DNA of 64,000 nucleotides. It comes from DATFDN01 sp963830565. GTDB lineage: Bacteria; Pseudomonadota; Alphaproteobacteria; Acetobacterales; Acetobacteraceae. The DNA lies in NCBI GenBank assembly GCA_963830565.1, contig CAWHMO010000017.1:39743-103742 (forward strand), in the 5' to 3' direction. The notes under the pieces were generated by a model. That model did no database searches, was not told the DNA's origin, and worked only from the letters and a program-made list of their open reading frames with translations. Each line of letters opens with the position of its first letter. Position 1 is the first letter of the stretch. Both the position numbers and the translations under genes were made by a program. Of the stretch, positions 55,532 through 63,984 are shown piece by piece.

Positions 55532-56448
55532 GGTCTGTTGACAATAACCTCGTTGCGATGATGGTGGCTGCGGGGCTGATGTTGGCACGGAAGCTTTCGT
55601 CGGTTTTGGCGGAGCGGGTGGCGATGGCTCGGAACTCCTTCAGCTTGGCGAAGAATTTCTCGATCAGGTGGCGCCGAGCGATACATGGCCTTGTCATAGG
55701 CGATGATCGTAAGGCGGTTGGATTCGGGTGGGATGACGGCGAAGGCGCCACGGTCATCGAGGTCCGCACGCAGCCAATCGGCGTCGAACGCCTTGTCACC
55801 GAGCAGGGCGTCGAAAGTGATGTCTGCGATGAGCGGCGCGACCCCTACGATGTCGTGGCGCTGTCCGGGCAAGAGCACGAAGCGGACCAGATTTCCAAGC
55901 GCGTCCACCAGCTGGGACGATCTTGCGTCGTCGAGCCCGCCTCGCGAGCGTCCGATGGCCTGATTGTCGAGTACCCCCTTTGCGGCACGCTCGCACTGCT
56001 GATGGGCGGTGACGAGTCGTGCCGTCGATCAGGGCGTATTCGACAATCCGGCTCGTCGGACAAGCGCTCGAAGAGGCGCTCGAAGACGCCCGCCCGCACC
56101 CGCGGCGGAAGCGCTGGAAATCGATCCGCTCGTGCTCCAGTGCCCGGAAGCTCAGGCGCGCAGGGTCGCGCCGCCACGGCGACATCCCGCCCGCACGCGC
56201 CACAGAACCAGGCTTCCAGGAATAGCCGGCGTGTCCTCATCGCCGTCACTCCGCGATCCGACGCCTCACCCGGATCAACAGCAAGAGCCATCTTCTCCCA
56301 AGCCATGTGTCGCTGGCGCCATCTGACGAGAACTTCGTCCCAGCTGGTCCAGCCAAACGCCTCTCGCTACGCCAAGACCGACGGAGCTTCAATGCACGGC
56401 TCAGGCCCGAGAGGAACCATCATCGCAACTAGTAATTGTCAACAGGCC
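55532..56448. mobile_element. IS5-family insertion sequence (IS427-like), ~0.92 kb, flanked by CTAG
   Basis: The ends are imperfect inverted repeats: GGTCTGTTGACAATAACC at the left (55532 on) and, reading inward from the right end, GGCCTGTTGACAATTACT. CTAG stands on both sides (55528-55531 and 56449-56452), consistent with a 4-base target duplication known in this IS group. The transposase inside is degenerate. Inserted between the acyltransferase gene and htrA. Confidence 0.85.
55545..56306 (-). pseudogene. IS5-family transposase, frameshifted
   Basis: The DDE transposase is spread over several reverse frames: KSGPLRALARTAPRHRR-type N-terminal remnants and GVFERLFERLSDEPDCRIRP, then DALGNLVRFVLLPGQRHDIV with DALLGDKAFDADWLRADLDD and GAFAVIPPESNR, then HLIEKFFAKLKEFRAIATRS near the end. 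At least three frame changes occur. The first-Asp region (normally IDGT) survives only as an out-of-frame fragment. Not functional. Confidence 0.8.
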
Positions 56449-56452
56449 CTAG

Positions 56453-57904
56453 TCAGCGCATACGGCCGCTGCCGGTCTCGCCGCTGGCGGTATCAGTGCC
56501 GCCGGGCGCGATCTGAAGCGCGAGCCACTCCGGACCGGGCCGCGCCTGGTTCTGCGGCAGGGTCAGCACTAGCACGAAATTCCGATGCTGCCCGCGCGCT
56601 TCATCCAAGGCGGCGTAGAAATCGGCCGCCGAATCGACAGGATGGGTCTGGACCCGCAGGATCGCGTCGCCCGGAGCGATGCCGCGCTCGGCCGCATCCG
56701 TTGCCGCCGCGACGCCGGTCACGAGGACGCCTTGGGCGGCGGGATCGAGACCCAGCTTCACTCGCTGCGCCGCCGGCAACGCCACGACCTTGATGCCGAG
56801 ATCGGGCGGGATGACGCGCATCGGCTCCGCCGCCGGGATGGGCGCGTCGAGATGCTCCCAGCTTTGTCGCGGCCACTTGGCAATAGTGGCCGGCATGTCC
56901 ATGACCTCCCCGCCCCGACGGATCGTCACCACGACGCGGCGCCCGGGGGGGGTCTGGGCGATTTCGCGGAGCAGCGCGCGGTCATCGGCGGGTGTGTGTC
57001 CGTCATAGCTCAGGACGACGTCACCCACCGCAATGCCGGCGTTCGCCCCGGGGCTGTTCTTCATGACCGCAGCGACGATAACCCCCCGGTCCTGACGCAT
57101 GCCGAGCGCCTCGGCCATGTCCGAGGTCAGTTGCTGCACTTTCACCCCCATCCAGCCAGGATGGAGCCAGCCGTAGCGTCGAAGCTGGCCGATGACGAAG
57201 CGGGCGTCATTGGCGGGAATGGCGAAACCGAGGCCGGCCGAGCCCGCGGTCGGCGAGATGATGGCGGTGTTGATCCCGACGACCTCGCCCCTGAGATTGA
57301 ACAGCGGCCCGCCGGAGTTGCCGTGGTTTATCGGCGCGTCGGTCTGGATATAATCGTCGTACGGCGTTTCCATGATGTCGCGGTTAAGCGCGCTCACGAT
57401 GCCGCCGGTGACGGACAGCCCGACGCCGAGCGGGTTGCCGATCGCCAGCACCGGATCTCCGATCCGCACCATGTTGCTGTCGGCCCAGTGCGCGGCCAGG
57501 AGCGGCTTCGGCACGGCCACCTTGAGCAGGGCAATGTCGGACAGGCGGTCGGCCTCGAGCACATTGGCCTCCGCCTGCGTGCCGTCATAGAACGTCGCGA
57601 AGACTTCATAGGCACCGTCAATCACGTGGTAGTTCGTGAGGATGACGCCCTCCGGATCGATGACGAATCCCGAGCCGAGTTGGCGCTTCTGCTGCGAGAC
57701 CTCGAGGCCCGGATCGCTCATCGCCCCGGCCTCACGAGGAGCGGGAATATGGGTCGGAACGAGCGCGGTGATGTTGACGACCATCGGCAGCAGCCCGCGG
57801 ACCAGGGCAGACTGGTTGTACTGCATCTCCTGGGCGCGGGTCGGCACAGAGCCGAGCAAAGCGATCGCGGCCAGAATCAGGCCAGCTTGCAGGCAGCGGA
57901 ACAT
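56453..57904 (-). CDS. Trypsin-like serine protease with PDZ domains (HtrA/DegP family)
   Basis: 483 residues from ATG 57904. After a signal peptide (MFRCLQAGLILAAIALLGSV) comes the protease domain with the triad His93 (LTNYHVI), Asp123 (LSDIALLKV) and Ser197 (NHGNSGGPLF). Two PDZ domains follow (GWMGVKVQQLTSDMAEALGM and VVALPAAQRVKLGLDPAAQG). It is a periplasmic quality-control protease or chaperone. The stop codon immediately adjoins the CTAG target site of the IS5-family copy, so the C-terminus is preserved but any downstream gene has been separated. Confidence 0.92.
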   Translation of the reverse strand: MFRCLQAGLILAAIALLGSVPTRAQEMQYNQSALVRGLLPMVVNITALVPTHIPAPREAGAMSDPGLEVSQQKRQLGSGFVIDPEGVILTNYHVIDGAYEVFATFYDGTQAEANVLEADRLSDIALLKVAVPKPLLAAHWADSNMVRIGDPVLAIGNPLGVGLSVTGGIVSALNRDIMETPYDDYIQTDAPINHGNSGGPLFNLRGEVVGINTAIISPTAGSAGLGFAIPANDARFVIGQLRRYGWLHPGWMGVKVQQLTSDMAEALGMRQDRGVIVAAVMKNSPGANAGIAVGDVVLSYDGHTPADDRALLREIAQTPPGRRVVVTIRRGGEVMDMPATIAKWPRQSWEHLDAPIPAAEPMRVIPPDLGIKVVALPAAQRVKLGLDPAAQGVLVTGVAAATDAAERGIAPGDAILRVQTHPVDSAADFYAALDEARGQHRNFVLVLTLPQNQARPGPEWLALQIAPGGTDTASGETGSGRMR

Positions 57905-58080
57905 CGGCTCTTTCCCGTGAAGTCCGGTCAGCAATGCGCAAACAGAGCCTCGCCTCACATCGTCGTGATAACGACCGTGGGCTGCGCACCGCCAGATACG
58001 TTTAGAGGCAGCGCCGGGGTGGGTCCACTGGGCTGACCACTACGCTTCAATGCCTTTCTCACAGCTAAGGGTTCCATGCA

Positions 58081-58425
58081 ATGACGATCACGTCGCGTCT
58101 CGCTACGGCAGTGTTCGGACTGACTCTTGCACTGATGGCGAGTCCGGTCGCAATGGCGGCTCCCAACGGGACTGGCTGCACCAGCACGGCGCAGAGGACC
58201 GATCAGGAGCAGCTTGGCCAGACCACCGGCCGGGCGCAGCAGACCGATCAGGAGCAGCTCGGCCAGAATACCGGCCGGGCGCAGCAGGCCGATCAGGAGC
58301 AGCTTGGCCAGAATACCGGCCGGGCGCAGCAGGCCGATCAGGAGCAGCTCGGCCAGAATACCGGCCGGGCGCAGAAGACCGACCAGGAGCAGCTCGGGAT
58401 GGCGTCAACGGCGGGCAAATGCTGA
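58081..58425 (+). CDS. Small secreted protein built of 15-residue tandem repeats
   Basis: 114 residues: a signal peptide (MTITSRLATAVFGLTLALMA, then SPVAMA), a short lead with Cys33, 4.5 copies of [TA]DQEQLGQ[NT]TGRAQ[QK], and a tail MASTAGKC ending in Cys114. The repeats are Gln-rich, hydrophilic and nearly identical at DNA level, so copy number may vary. The two Cys at the ends of the repeat could form a disulfide. No family recognised; divergent from htrA. Confidence 0.7.
   Translation: MTITSRLATAVFGLTLALMASPVAMAAPNGTGCTSTAQRTDQEQLGQTTGRAQQTDQEQLGQNTGRAQQADQEQLGQNTGRAQQADQEQLGQNTGRAQKTDQEQLGMASTAGKC
58198..58398 (+). repeat. 45-bp coding minisatellite, 4 full units and a partial
   Basis: Units begin at 58198, 58243, 58288 and 58333, with a 21-base partial at 58378. 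Each encodes one 15-residue repeat of the secreted protein. The third and fourth units are identical or nearly so, with third-position C/T changes in others. Because 45 is a multiple of three and the sequence lacks stops, other frames are open too. Confidence 0.92.
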
Positions 58426-58533
58426 GTGCTACGAAGCCCACACGAGTGCGAAGTGAGCTTGCAATCGGCTTGATCTCTTCTCCCGGGATCTGGCCGAATT
58501 CGCTTTCGTGACGGCCTTTTCTCCCGAAGGCGA

Positions 58534-58574
58534 GAATCCAGGCGGCCGTCATATGGTGCGGCATGCCTGGATTC
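58534..58574. repeat. Inverted repeat upstream of the IS5-family element
   Basis: GAATCCAGGC (58534-58543) and GCCTGGATTC (58565-58574) are exact complements with a 21-base loop; outer bases also pair partly. This is the form of the widespread GGGAATCCAGG dispersed palindrome. It lies in the 170-base gap after the repeat protein. Confidence 0.6.
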
Positions 58575-58594
58575 CTGCTTTCAAGCTTGTGAAC

Positions 58595-60430
58595 CTAAGC
58601 CACTGAGTGTCCATCCGGGATCATAGTGTTTGCTGGCAGAGTCTTCTGATCATCACGCGAACGGAGGCCCAGCGCAGGAAGGCGAGTGCGTTGCGGTTGA
58701 GGCACTCCCAGTCTTTGGCGAGGCGGCGACAGCGGTTGAGCCAACCGATCGTCCTCTCGACGATCGACTGTACAATCTTGCCTGACTGGTGGTTCGCCGC
58801 TGGCCGGACCGGGCCAAGATGGGCCGCCGGAGCCGACCGGTGGGGGAACCCGAAAGATGACTTCGACCTGATCGCCGTCGATCTCGATCCGCCGGACGAG
58901 GGTTCGGATGATTTCCCGTATGCTGAGCCAGTCGAGGCTCTCCAGGCTGTGGCGGACCTTACTGGCGAAATCCTCGAGCTGACCGATAACCAGCGTCAGC
59001 TCACGCTCCGCGTTCGCCACGTCAGCCGCTGCCCGCTGTTGCTCCTGCAACTGAGCGACGCGCGCTTTGAGCCCGGTGATGCGCGGCTCGAACTCGGAAC
59101 GATCGATCACGCCAGCGGCATAGCTGTCGATCAGCCGCCCAATTCCGCGCTGCAGGGCTGCCCTTTGTCGCTCAAGCTGCACCAGTTCGTCCGACTTGAC
59201 GGCGCCCTCGCCTGCCTGGCGCACCCGGCGTCGGTATTCATCTGCAACCCTGCTGGGGTTCTGTAGAAGGGCGCACACTCGCTCCCATACAGCCTGCTCG
59301 AGATGCTCGGCTCGGACGGTCCTGTTGCTACACGGTGCGGTGCCACCGAACCGATACCCGTCCGTGCCCAGGCAGCGATACTGGCGATACCCGCATTTCG
59401 AGGGATCCGCACGCGACCTCGGGAGGGCCTTGCCATAATAGGTATACCCGCACTGGCGACACACGGTCAGTCCCTGCAACAGCCAGCGGGGGCCGCGCAG
59501 GCCGTCGCGTTTGCGTTGGCGATTCTCGACGAGTTGGGCCCGAGCCGCCGCGAACACCGCTTCGTCAACCAACGCAGGCACGGGCACCTCGATCCACTCC
59601 TCGCGTGGCACAGCGACGCGCGCCGTCGGGCGCACGGGAGGATGGGGATGCCCCCGGATCGGCCGCGAGCGCGGGCGCGCAGGCAGGTAGCGGGAATGGC
59701 CATAGACGGCCCGCCCGATATAGGCCGTGTTGGTCAGCATGCCGTGCAAGGTCGAGGCATACCACAGCCCCTGTCCTCGTCGGTTGGGAACGCCGGCCTG
59801 CTGCAAGCGGCGGCAGACTTCGCGCAGGCTCAGCCGCTCCAACCCGATCCAGGCGAAGATGAGCCGCACGAAGCGGGCCTCATCCGGAATCACTTCGAAG
59901 CGCGCCATCCCGCCGCCCTGATCCTTGGGCACGTAGCGATAGCCAAACGGGGCGGTGGTGAACGCGCTGAGCAGCCCCGAACGCGCCGCGTGACGGCGTC
60001 CCCGCCGGCCTCGCTCCAGGATCTTGGCACGCTCGTACTCGGCGATCACACCCTGCATCTGCAACAAGAGATCGTCCTCGGCCGTGCCGCCGATCGGCCG
60101 GTTCAGGAACACCACCTCGGCGCCCGCACGATGGAACTCCTCCATCAGCAAGGCCTGATGGGCATAGCGGCGGGCAAGGCGATCGGGCGCGAGAACGTAG
60201 ATCTGCTGGATGCTCGCGGCCGCCACCGCATCGCGCAGCCGCTCCAGCGCCGGGCGGATCAGGACAGAGCCGCTGTAACCCTCATCAGTGTAGGCGTGAT
60301 CGGGCTCGAGTTGCCCGCCATCGGCGGCGATCCGCTCGCGAAGAGCGCTCACCTGACTGGCAATGGTGTTGTCGTGCGCCTGGCTCTCGGTCGAGACGCG
60401 CGCATAGAACGCGACATGACGCTCAGGCAT
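58595..60430 (-). CDS. Large serine recombinase (resolvase N-terminal + recombinase + zinc ribbon)
   Basis: 611 residues from ATG 60430. The catalytic domain starts HVAFYARVSTESQ (nucleophile Ser in ARVSTES), with LAPDRLARRYAHQALLMEEF and GVIAEYERAKILERGRRGRR. The recombinase domain has GVPNRRGQGLWYASTLHGML. A zinc ribbon follows (VCRQCGYTYYGK ... CGYRQYRCLG), then a long coiled coil (GLKARVAQLQEQQRAAADVA). Around residue ~555 the frame leaves the element through its inverted end (VRQDCTVD) and reads ~55 foreign residues from the host IS in a wrong frame, so the C-terminus is extended. Presumably moves the 2-kb element by serine-based strand exchange. Confidence 0.88.
   Translation of the reverse strand: MPERHVAFYARVSTESQAHDNTIASQVSALRERIAADGGQLEPDHAYTDEGYSGSVLIRPALERLRDAVAAASIQQIYVLAPDRLARRYAHQALLMEEFHRAGAEVVFLNRPIGGTAEDDLLLQMQGVIAEYERAKILERGRRGRRHAARSGLLSAFTTAPFGYRYVPKDQGGGMARFEVIPDEARFVRLIFAWIGLERLSLREVCRRLQQAGVPNRRGQGLWYASTLHGMLTNTAYIGRAVYGHSRYLPARPRSRPIRGHPHPPVRPTARVAVPREEWIEVPVPALVDEAVFAAARAQLVENRQRKRDGLRGPRWLLQGLTVCRQCGYTYYGKALPRSRADPSKCGYRQYRCLGTDGYRFGGTAPCSNRTVRAEHLEQAVWERVCALLQNPSRVADEYRRRVRQAGEGAVKSDELVQLERQRAALQRGIGRLIDSYAAGVIDRSEFEPRITGLKARVAQLQEQQRAAADVANAERELTLVIGQLEDFASKVRHSLESLDWLSIREIIRTLVRRIEIDGDQVEVIFRVPPPVGSGGPSWPGPASGEPPVRQDCTVDRREDDRLAQPLSPPRQRLGVPQPQRTRLPALGLRSRDDQKTLPANTMIPDGHSVA
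58621..58765 (-). pseudogene. IS5-family transposase, C-terminal piece
   Basis: Reverse-strand frame ERTIGWLNRCRRLAKDWECL, then NRNALAFLRWASVRVMIRRL, ending at TGA 58621. This is the standard end of the IS5/IS1031-type transposase and contains the last catalytic Glu (ERT). It joins in sequence to the KFVVLPKRWIV break at 60763 once the nested element is removed. Confidence 0.85.
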
Positions 60431-60762
60431 GCTTACCTCCGCTCTTTCGCGACAGCGCGTCCGCTCGTTCCTGCCCGGTGCATCCGGCCTTCACGCGCCG
60501 GATCGGGATCAAGTGGACGTAGGCTTTGATCAGGCACTGCGGGCCCAATCGGGTCGTCTCGAACGACTCCCGCAGCTCCAAGCGAGGGTGATCCTTGGCT
60601 TGGACCATTCGCTCCTCCATCGGCAGACCCCCCGGGCGGCGGGGGCAGCCGATGGAGCCTCAACCCAGCCTGGCGGCACGCATACCCCAGAGCACGCAGT
60701 TCCTCGCGCGCGATGGCCTCCAGCCACTCGAAACTCGGCTTGGCAAATTTGTACAGTCGATC
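58766..60762. mobile_element. Serine-recombinase element with ~20-bp inverted ends, inserted in IS5-family transposase
   Basis: Inside the IS transposase, ATCGACTGTACAATCTTGCC (58763-58782) faces GGCAAATTTGTACAGTCGAT (60742-60761), an inverted pair with two mismatches. The hexamer ACGATC stands at both junctions (58760-58765 and 60763-60768), and removing one copy plus the element restores the transposase frame KRWIV-ERT. The cargo is a large serine recombinase gene and a small overlapping upstream ORF. Boundaries may shift by a few bases because the ends and the duplication overlap. Confidence 0.8.
60423..60620 (-). CDS. Small ORF upstream of and overlapping the recombinase gene
   Basis: 65 codons beginning MEERMVQAKDHPRLELRESF and including TTRLGPQCLIKAYVHLIPIR; the stop overlaps the recombinase ATG by 8 bases (ATGCCTGA), implying translational coupling. 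Non-random composition, in the same orientation and within the mobile unit. I do not recognise it; it might be a small accessory or regulatory protein of the element. Confidence 0.5.
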   Translation of the reverse strand: MEERMVQAKDHPRLELRESFETTRLGPQCLIKAYVHLIPIRRVKAGCTGQERADALSRKSGGKHA

Positions 60763-61550
60763 ACGATCCATCGCTTGGGCAGGACGACGAACTTGCGGGC
60801 ATCGGAGCGCCTGACGATCTCCAGGTTGACCCGGCGGCACGCCGCCTTCAGCCCAGCTTGGAACTTCGGCCCCTGATAGCCGCTGTCGGCGTAGAGCTTG
60901 AGCAGGAACGGGAATAGACCGAACAGGGCGCCCATCAGCAGCACGCCACCGTCGCGATCCTGGACATCGGCGGCGTGGACGATGGCTTGCATCAGCAGAC
61001 CTTGCGTATCGACGAGGACGTGCCGCTTCTTGCCCTTGATCTTCTTGCCTGCGTCCCACGGGTCGGGCCGAAGGCCCGCCCGAGGGCAGGCTCCCCCCGA
61101 CGGATCGACCGAGCGCCCCCCTTTTCCGCACTCTTGACACTCTGGCTGTCGATGATTGCCGCCGAGGGACTTGCCTCGCCCCTCGTCTTGCCATTCCATC
61201 CGGCTGCGCCGAATGGAACCTTTGGCAAGCCTCGCCCGGCCTGCTCGCGGCACTGGACATAGAGCGCGTGGTGGATGCGGTCGAGCGTGCCCTCGTCGTC
61301 CCAGCGCCGGAAGTAGTCCCACACTGTGCTGCGCGCCGGCAGGTCCTTGGGCAGCGCCGCCCACTGGCAGCCCGCGCTCAAGATATCCAAGGCCCCGTTG
61401 ACGACCTCGCGCACGTCCACCGTGCGCTTGTTGCCGCCACGCTTGGCGGGTGGGATCAGCGGCTCGATGAACGCCCACTCCGCGTCGGTCAGGTCACTCG
61501 GGTAGCGCAGCTTGCTGCGGTCGTAGCGGCCGCGGTTCTCGGTCGTCCAC
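60763..61550 (-). pseudogene. IS5-family transposase, N-terminal and central part
   Basis: The GTG at 61550 begins WTTENRGRYDRSKLRYPSDL, then DAEWAFIEPLIPPAKRGGNK and ALPKDLPARSTVWDYFRRWD, the IS5-group helical start. First Asp in AAIIDSQSVKSAEKGG; a one-base shift near 61118 leads to KKIKGKKRHVLVDTQGLLMQ with the second Asp in LKLYADSGYQGPKF. Two GC-rich hairpins (61187-61229 and 61061-61080) lie in the coding part. It ends at KFVVLPKRWIV where the serine element is inserted. Confidence 0.85.
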
Positions 61551-61636
61551 ACTCTGCGCCCCTCACGGATCGGCCCCCTGCCACCGGACCACAAGCAACT
61601 CAGATGACGCAAGATGTTCCCAGATGAACACTCAGT

Positions 61637-62167
61637 CCGACTGGCGATGCTATTAAATATGTCTGCTTGGCGAGCCGAAAGCCGGGATATGATGCTTGCG
61701 AAGTGAACGTACTGAGGATCATAGTCGTCCGTAGCTGATGCCAACAACTTCGCCCAAAGATCGATCAGAGGACTACCCGGCTCTTCCAGCGATGACTGAG
61801 CTATGAACGGATAGAGGAATTTGTTTGGTGGCGGGGCCGACGGGGCGGAGGAGCCTCAAATCTCCTTATACCGCGCGGCTACTTGCGCAGAGTCTGGTGC
61901 CGTTCCCTCTCTCTCTTGCTCCAACCGTAGCGTCTCACGCTTGTATCGAAGCCTGTCTGCAAGAAGTGCCGCTCCTTGGGTTAATGGGGAGAACGAATCC
62001 AGCCATGCGCTTGAGTTCGCCCAAGTCACATCTGGGGGAACTACCTCCAGAGAGACCCGCTTGCGGCTCCACTTAGCGCTGGCCTCTAGCCTCGCTTTGC
62101 CGCTCAGTTCTACATTTGCAGCCGTGGCACGGGCGCGCGAACGTTTGGGCTTATCGGTCAGTTCCAT
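61637..62167 (-). pseudogene. DUF4393/Abi-alpha-like protein, internal stop and 3' truncation by IS
   Basis: ATG 62167 opens 103 codons (basic start MELTDKPKRSRARATAANVE, then LADRLRYKRETLRLEQERE) to a TGA at 61856. The same frame then continues GSSAPSAPPPNKFLYPFIAQ, SSLEEPGSPLIDLWAKLLAS and QYVHFASIISRLSARQADIF before running into the IS end at 61636. The second part resembles the helical core of DUF4393 (Abi-alpha) proteins, where L..LWA.LLA...D is conserved; some relatives act in phage abortive infection. Lower GC than its surroundings. The assignment is tentative. Confidence 0.5.
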
Positions 62168-62636
62168 TCCATCGATGGGCCGGTCTAATCAGGTGACGGC
62201 AAGTCCACATGGCGCAACTTGGGAACGGCTCTGTTCGGGCGCAATCGGCGGGAGGGCTTTCGGAGGGAGTGTTGGTGGCCGGGTACCAGACAGCGAAGCT
62301 GTTTGCACTTCCGTCCCCTCCCCACCGGCCCCTGTCTTGGAGATTGCGGAGATGTTTATCTAAGGTTGAGGGCGTGCGGCCAGTAATCGCCTTTTCCGAG
62401 GGGCGGCGTGGGACAATCTGGGACACGGAATCGGAAAAGCGGTGCCTCGGAGCGAATGAGCGCGAAACTCGAAGACACTGAGAACACTGGTCTTGCCTGA
62501 AATTCCCAATGTTTTCAGTGCCTTTCTAACGGCCTTCTAAGCTCCATTTGGAGCTGGCCTGAGGGCGCCCAGAGGATGGGGGTGGCGGAGCGGGTGAGCG
62601 GGTAAGCTTGCGGGGTCCCCGCCAAGAGACGCCGCC
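62168..62636. other. Lower-GC interval without a recognisable gene
   Basis: About 470 bases between the DUF4393-like remnant and the IS701-like transposase. Short open frames exist on both strands (forward from 62209, reverse ending 62151), but none has a ribosome site or family resemblance I can see. At 62538-62560 the inverted pair GCTCCA/TGGAGC probably belongs to the left end of the IS701-like element. Confidence 0.4.
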
Positions 62637-63984
62637 ATGCTGAGCCTGCCGTCCCGCTTCGCCGCGGTCATTCTATCCTTCGCGCCAGTGTTCCTGCAGC
62701 AGCGGAGCTGGCGCCATGCCGAAGTGTTGCTGATCGGCGCCATCCTGGCTCCGGCCAACGCACGGTGACGAGCCTCCTGCGCATCACCGGCCTGATGCGG
62801 GAGCGACATTTCACCAACTACCACCGGGTGCTCAACCGGGCTGTCTGGAGCCCTCACGGTGCGGCCCGCTTGTTGCTGGGCTTGCTGATCAGCGCCTTCG
62901 TCCCAACCGGGCCGGTGGTGCTGGGCCTGGACGACACGATCGAGCGTCGCCGCGGCAAGCGGATCTCCGTCAAAGGCATCTATCGTGATCCGGTGCGGTC
63001 CAGCCACGGCCATTTCGTCAAAGCCAGCGGCCTGCGTTGGCTCTCCCTGATGCTGCTGGTCCCATCCCCGGGCCGGACGTGTCTGGACATTGCCGTTCCT
63101 GACCGCCCTGGCGCCCTCGGAGCGCTACGCGCGTGAGCACGGTCGACGGCACAAGAAGCTGACGGACTGGGGGCGCCACTCGGCTTGCAGACCCGCCGCT
63201 GGTTACCCGGGCGCGAGATGGTGCTGGTCAGCGACAGCGGCTTCTCTGCCCTCGACCTCCTGGCGGCACTGGCCCGCCGGGGCGTGATCTGCGTCACCCG
63301 CCTGCGGCTGGACGCGGCCCTCTACGAACCAGCACCGCCCCGCCTGCCCGGCACGGTCGGGCGTCCCCGGACCAAGGGCAAACGCCTGCCGACGCTTGCA
63401 GCCGTGCTGGTTGATCCGGCCACGCCATGGCAGCGCGTCGCGGTGCCGGGCTGGTATGGTGAGGGCGAGCGCGTCGTGGAGGTCCACTCCGCCACCGCCG
63501 TCTGGCGCCACAGCGGCATGCCGGTCGTGCCGATCCGCTGGGTGCTGCTGCGCGATCCCCAGAACCGCTTCGACCCGCAGGCCCTGCTCTGCACCGATCC
63601 CGCCCGCGACCCGCTCCAGATCGTCCGCTGGTTCATCCAACGTTGGCAAATCGAGGTCACCTTCCGCGAAGTGCGCGATCACCTCGGCGTCGAAACCCAG
63701 CGGCAGTGGTCGGACAAGGCCATCGCCCGCACCACGCCTTGCCTGCTCGGGCTGTTCTCCATCGTCACGCTCCTGCAGCCCGCCTCGCCATCCAGCACAT
63801 CCACGGACCTACCGGCCGCTTGGTATCAGAAGCAGCATCCCACGTTCGCCGATACCCTCGCCGCCGTGCGGCGTCACATCTGGACCGAACAGGGTTTGAT
63901 ACCTCACGGCACTCGGCCAAGGCGGCAAAACTCCGCCCGGCACTCCGCGAAGGCATCGCCTACGCCCTCTGCCATGCCGCCTGA
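62637..63984 (+). pseudogene. IS701-like transposase, several frameshifts
   Basis: ATG 62637 opens MLSLPSRFAAVILSFAPVFL and RSWRHAEVLLIGAILAPA, then a shift near 62758 to VTSLLRITGLMRERHFTNYH and VVLGLDDTIERRRGKRISVK (first catalytic Asp). Another shift near 63070 leads to SERYAREHGRRHKKLTDWG and another near 63180 to LPGREMVLVSDSGFSALDLL (second Asp) and EVTFREVRDHLGVETQRQWS (Glu). A last shift gives GIAYALCHAA and stop 63984. The whole length of a DDE transposase is there, but it is not translatable. It reaches to within 16 bases of the window's right edge. Confidence 0.82.

Larger units (their letters stand above)
58602..61636. mobile_element. IS5-family element split by a nested serine-recombinase element
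   Basis: The ends are inverted: ACTGAGTGTCCATCCGGGA at 58602 and, read inward from 61636, ACTGAGTGTTCATCTGGGA. The transposase reads from right to left: the N-terminal ~260 residues at 60763-61550 and the last ~48 at 58621-58765, with a 2.0-kb element between them. Without the nested element the IS would be about 1.03 kb, slightly long for the family because of two small palindromic insertions. No clear target duplication is seen. It truncates the DUF4393-like gene at its right end. Confidence 0.85.

Noticed and set aside
58103..58564. 153-codon reverse ORF over the repeat protein
   Set aside because: The 45-bp repeat opens all frames without stops; the forward frame alone has a signal peptide and start.
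61856..61858. In-frame TGA in the DUF4393-like gene as a second selenocysteine codon
   Set aside because: No redox motif surrounds it, the family has no conserved Cys there, and the gene is otherwise truncated; a stop mutation is simpler.
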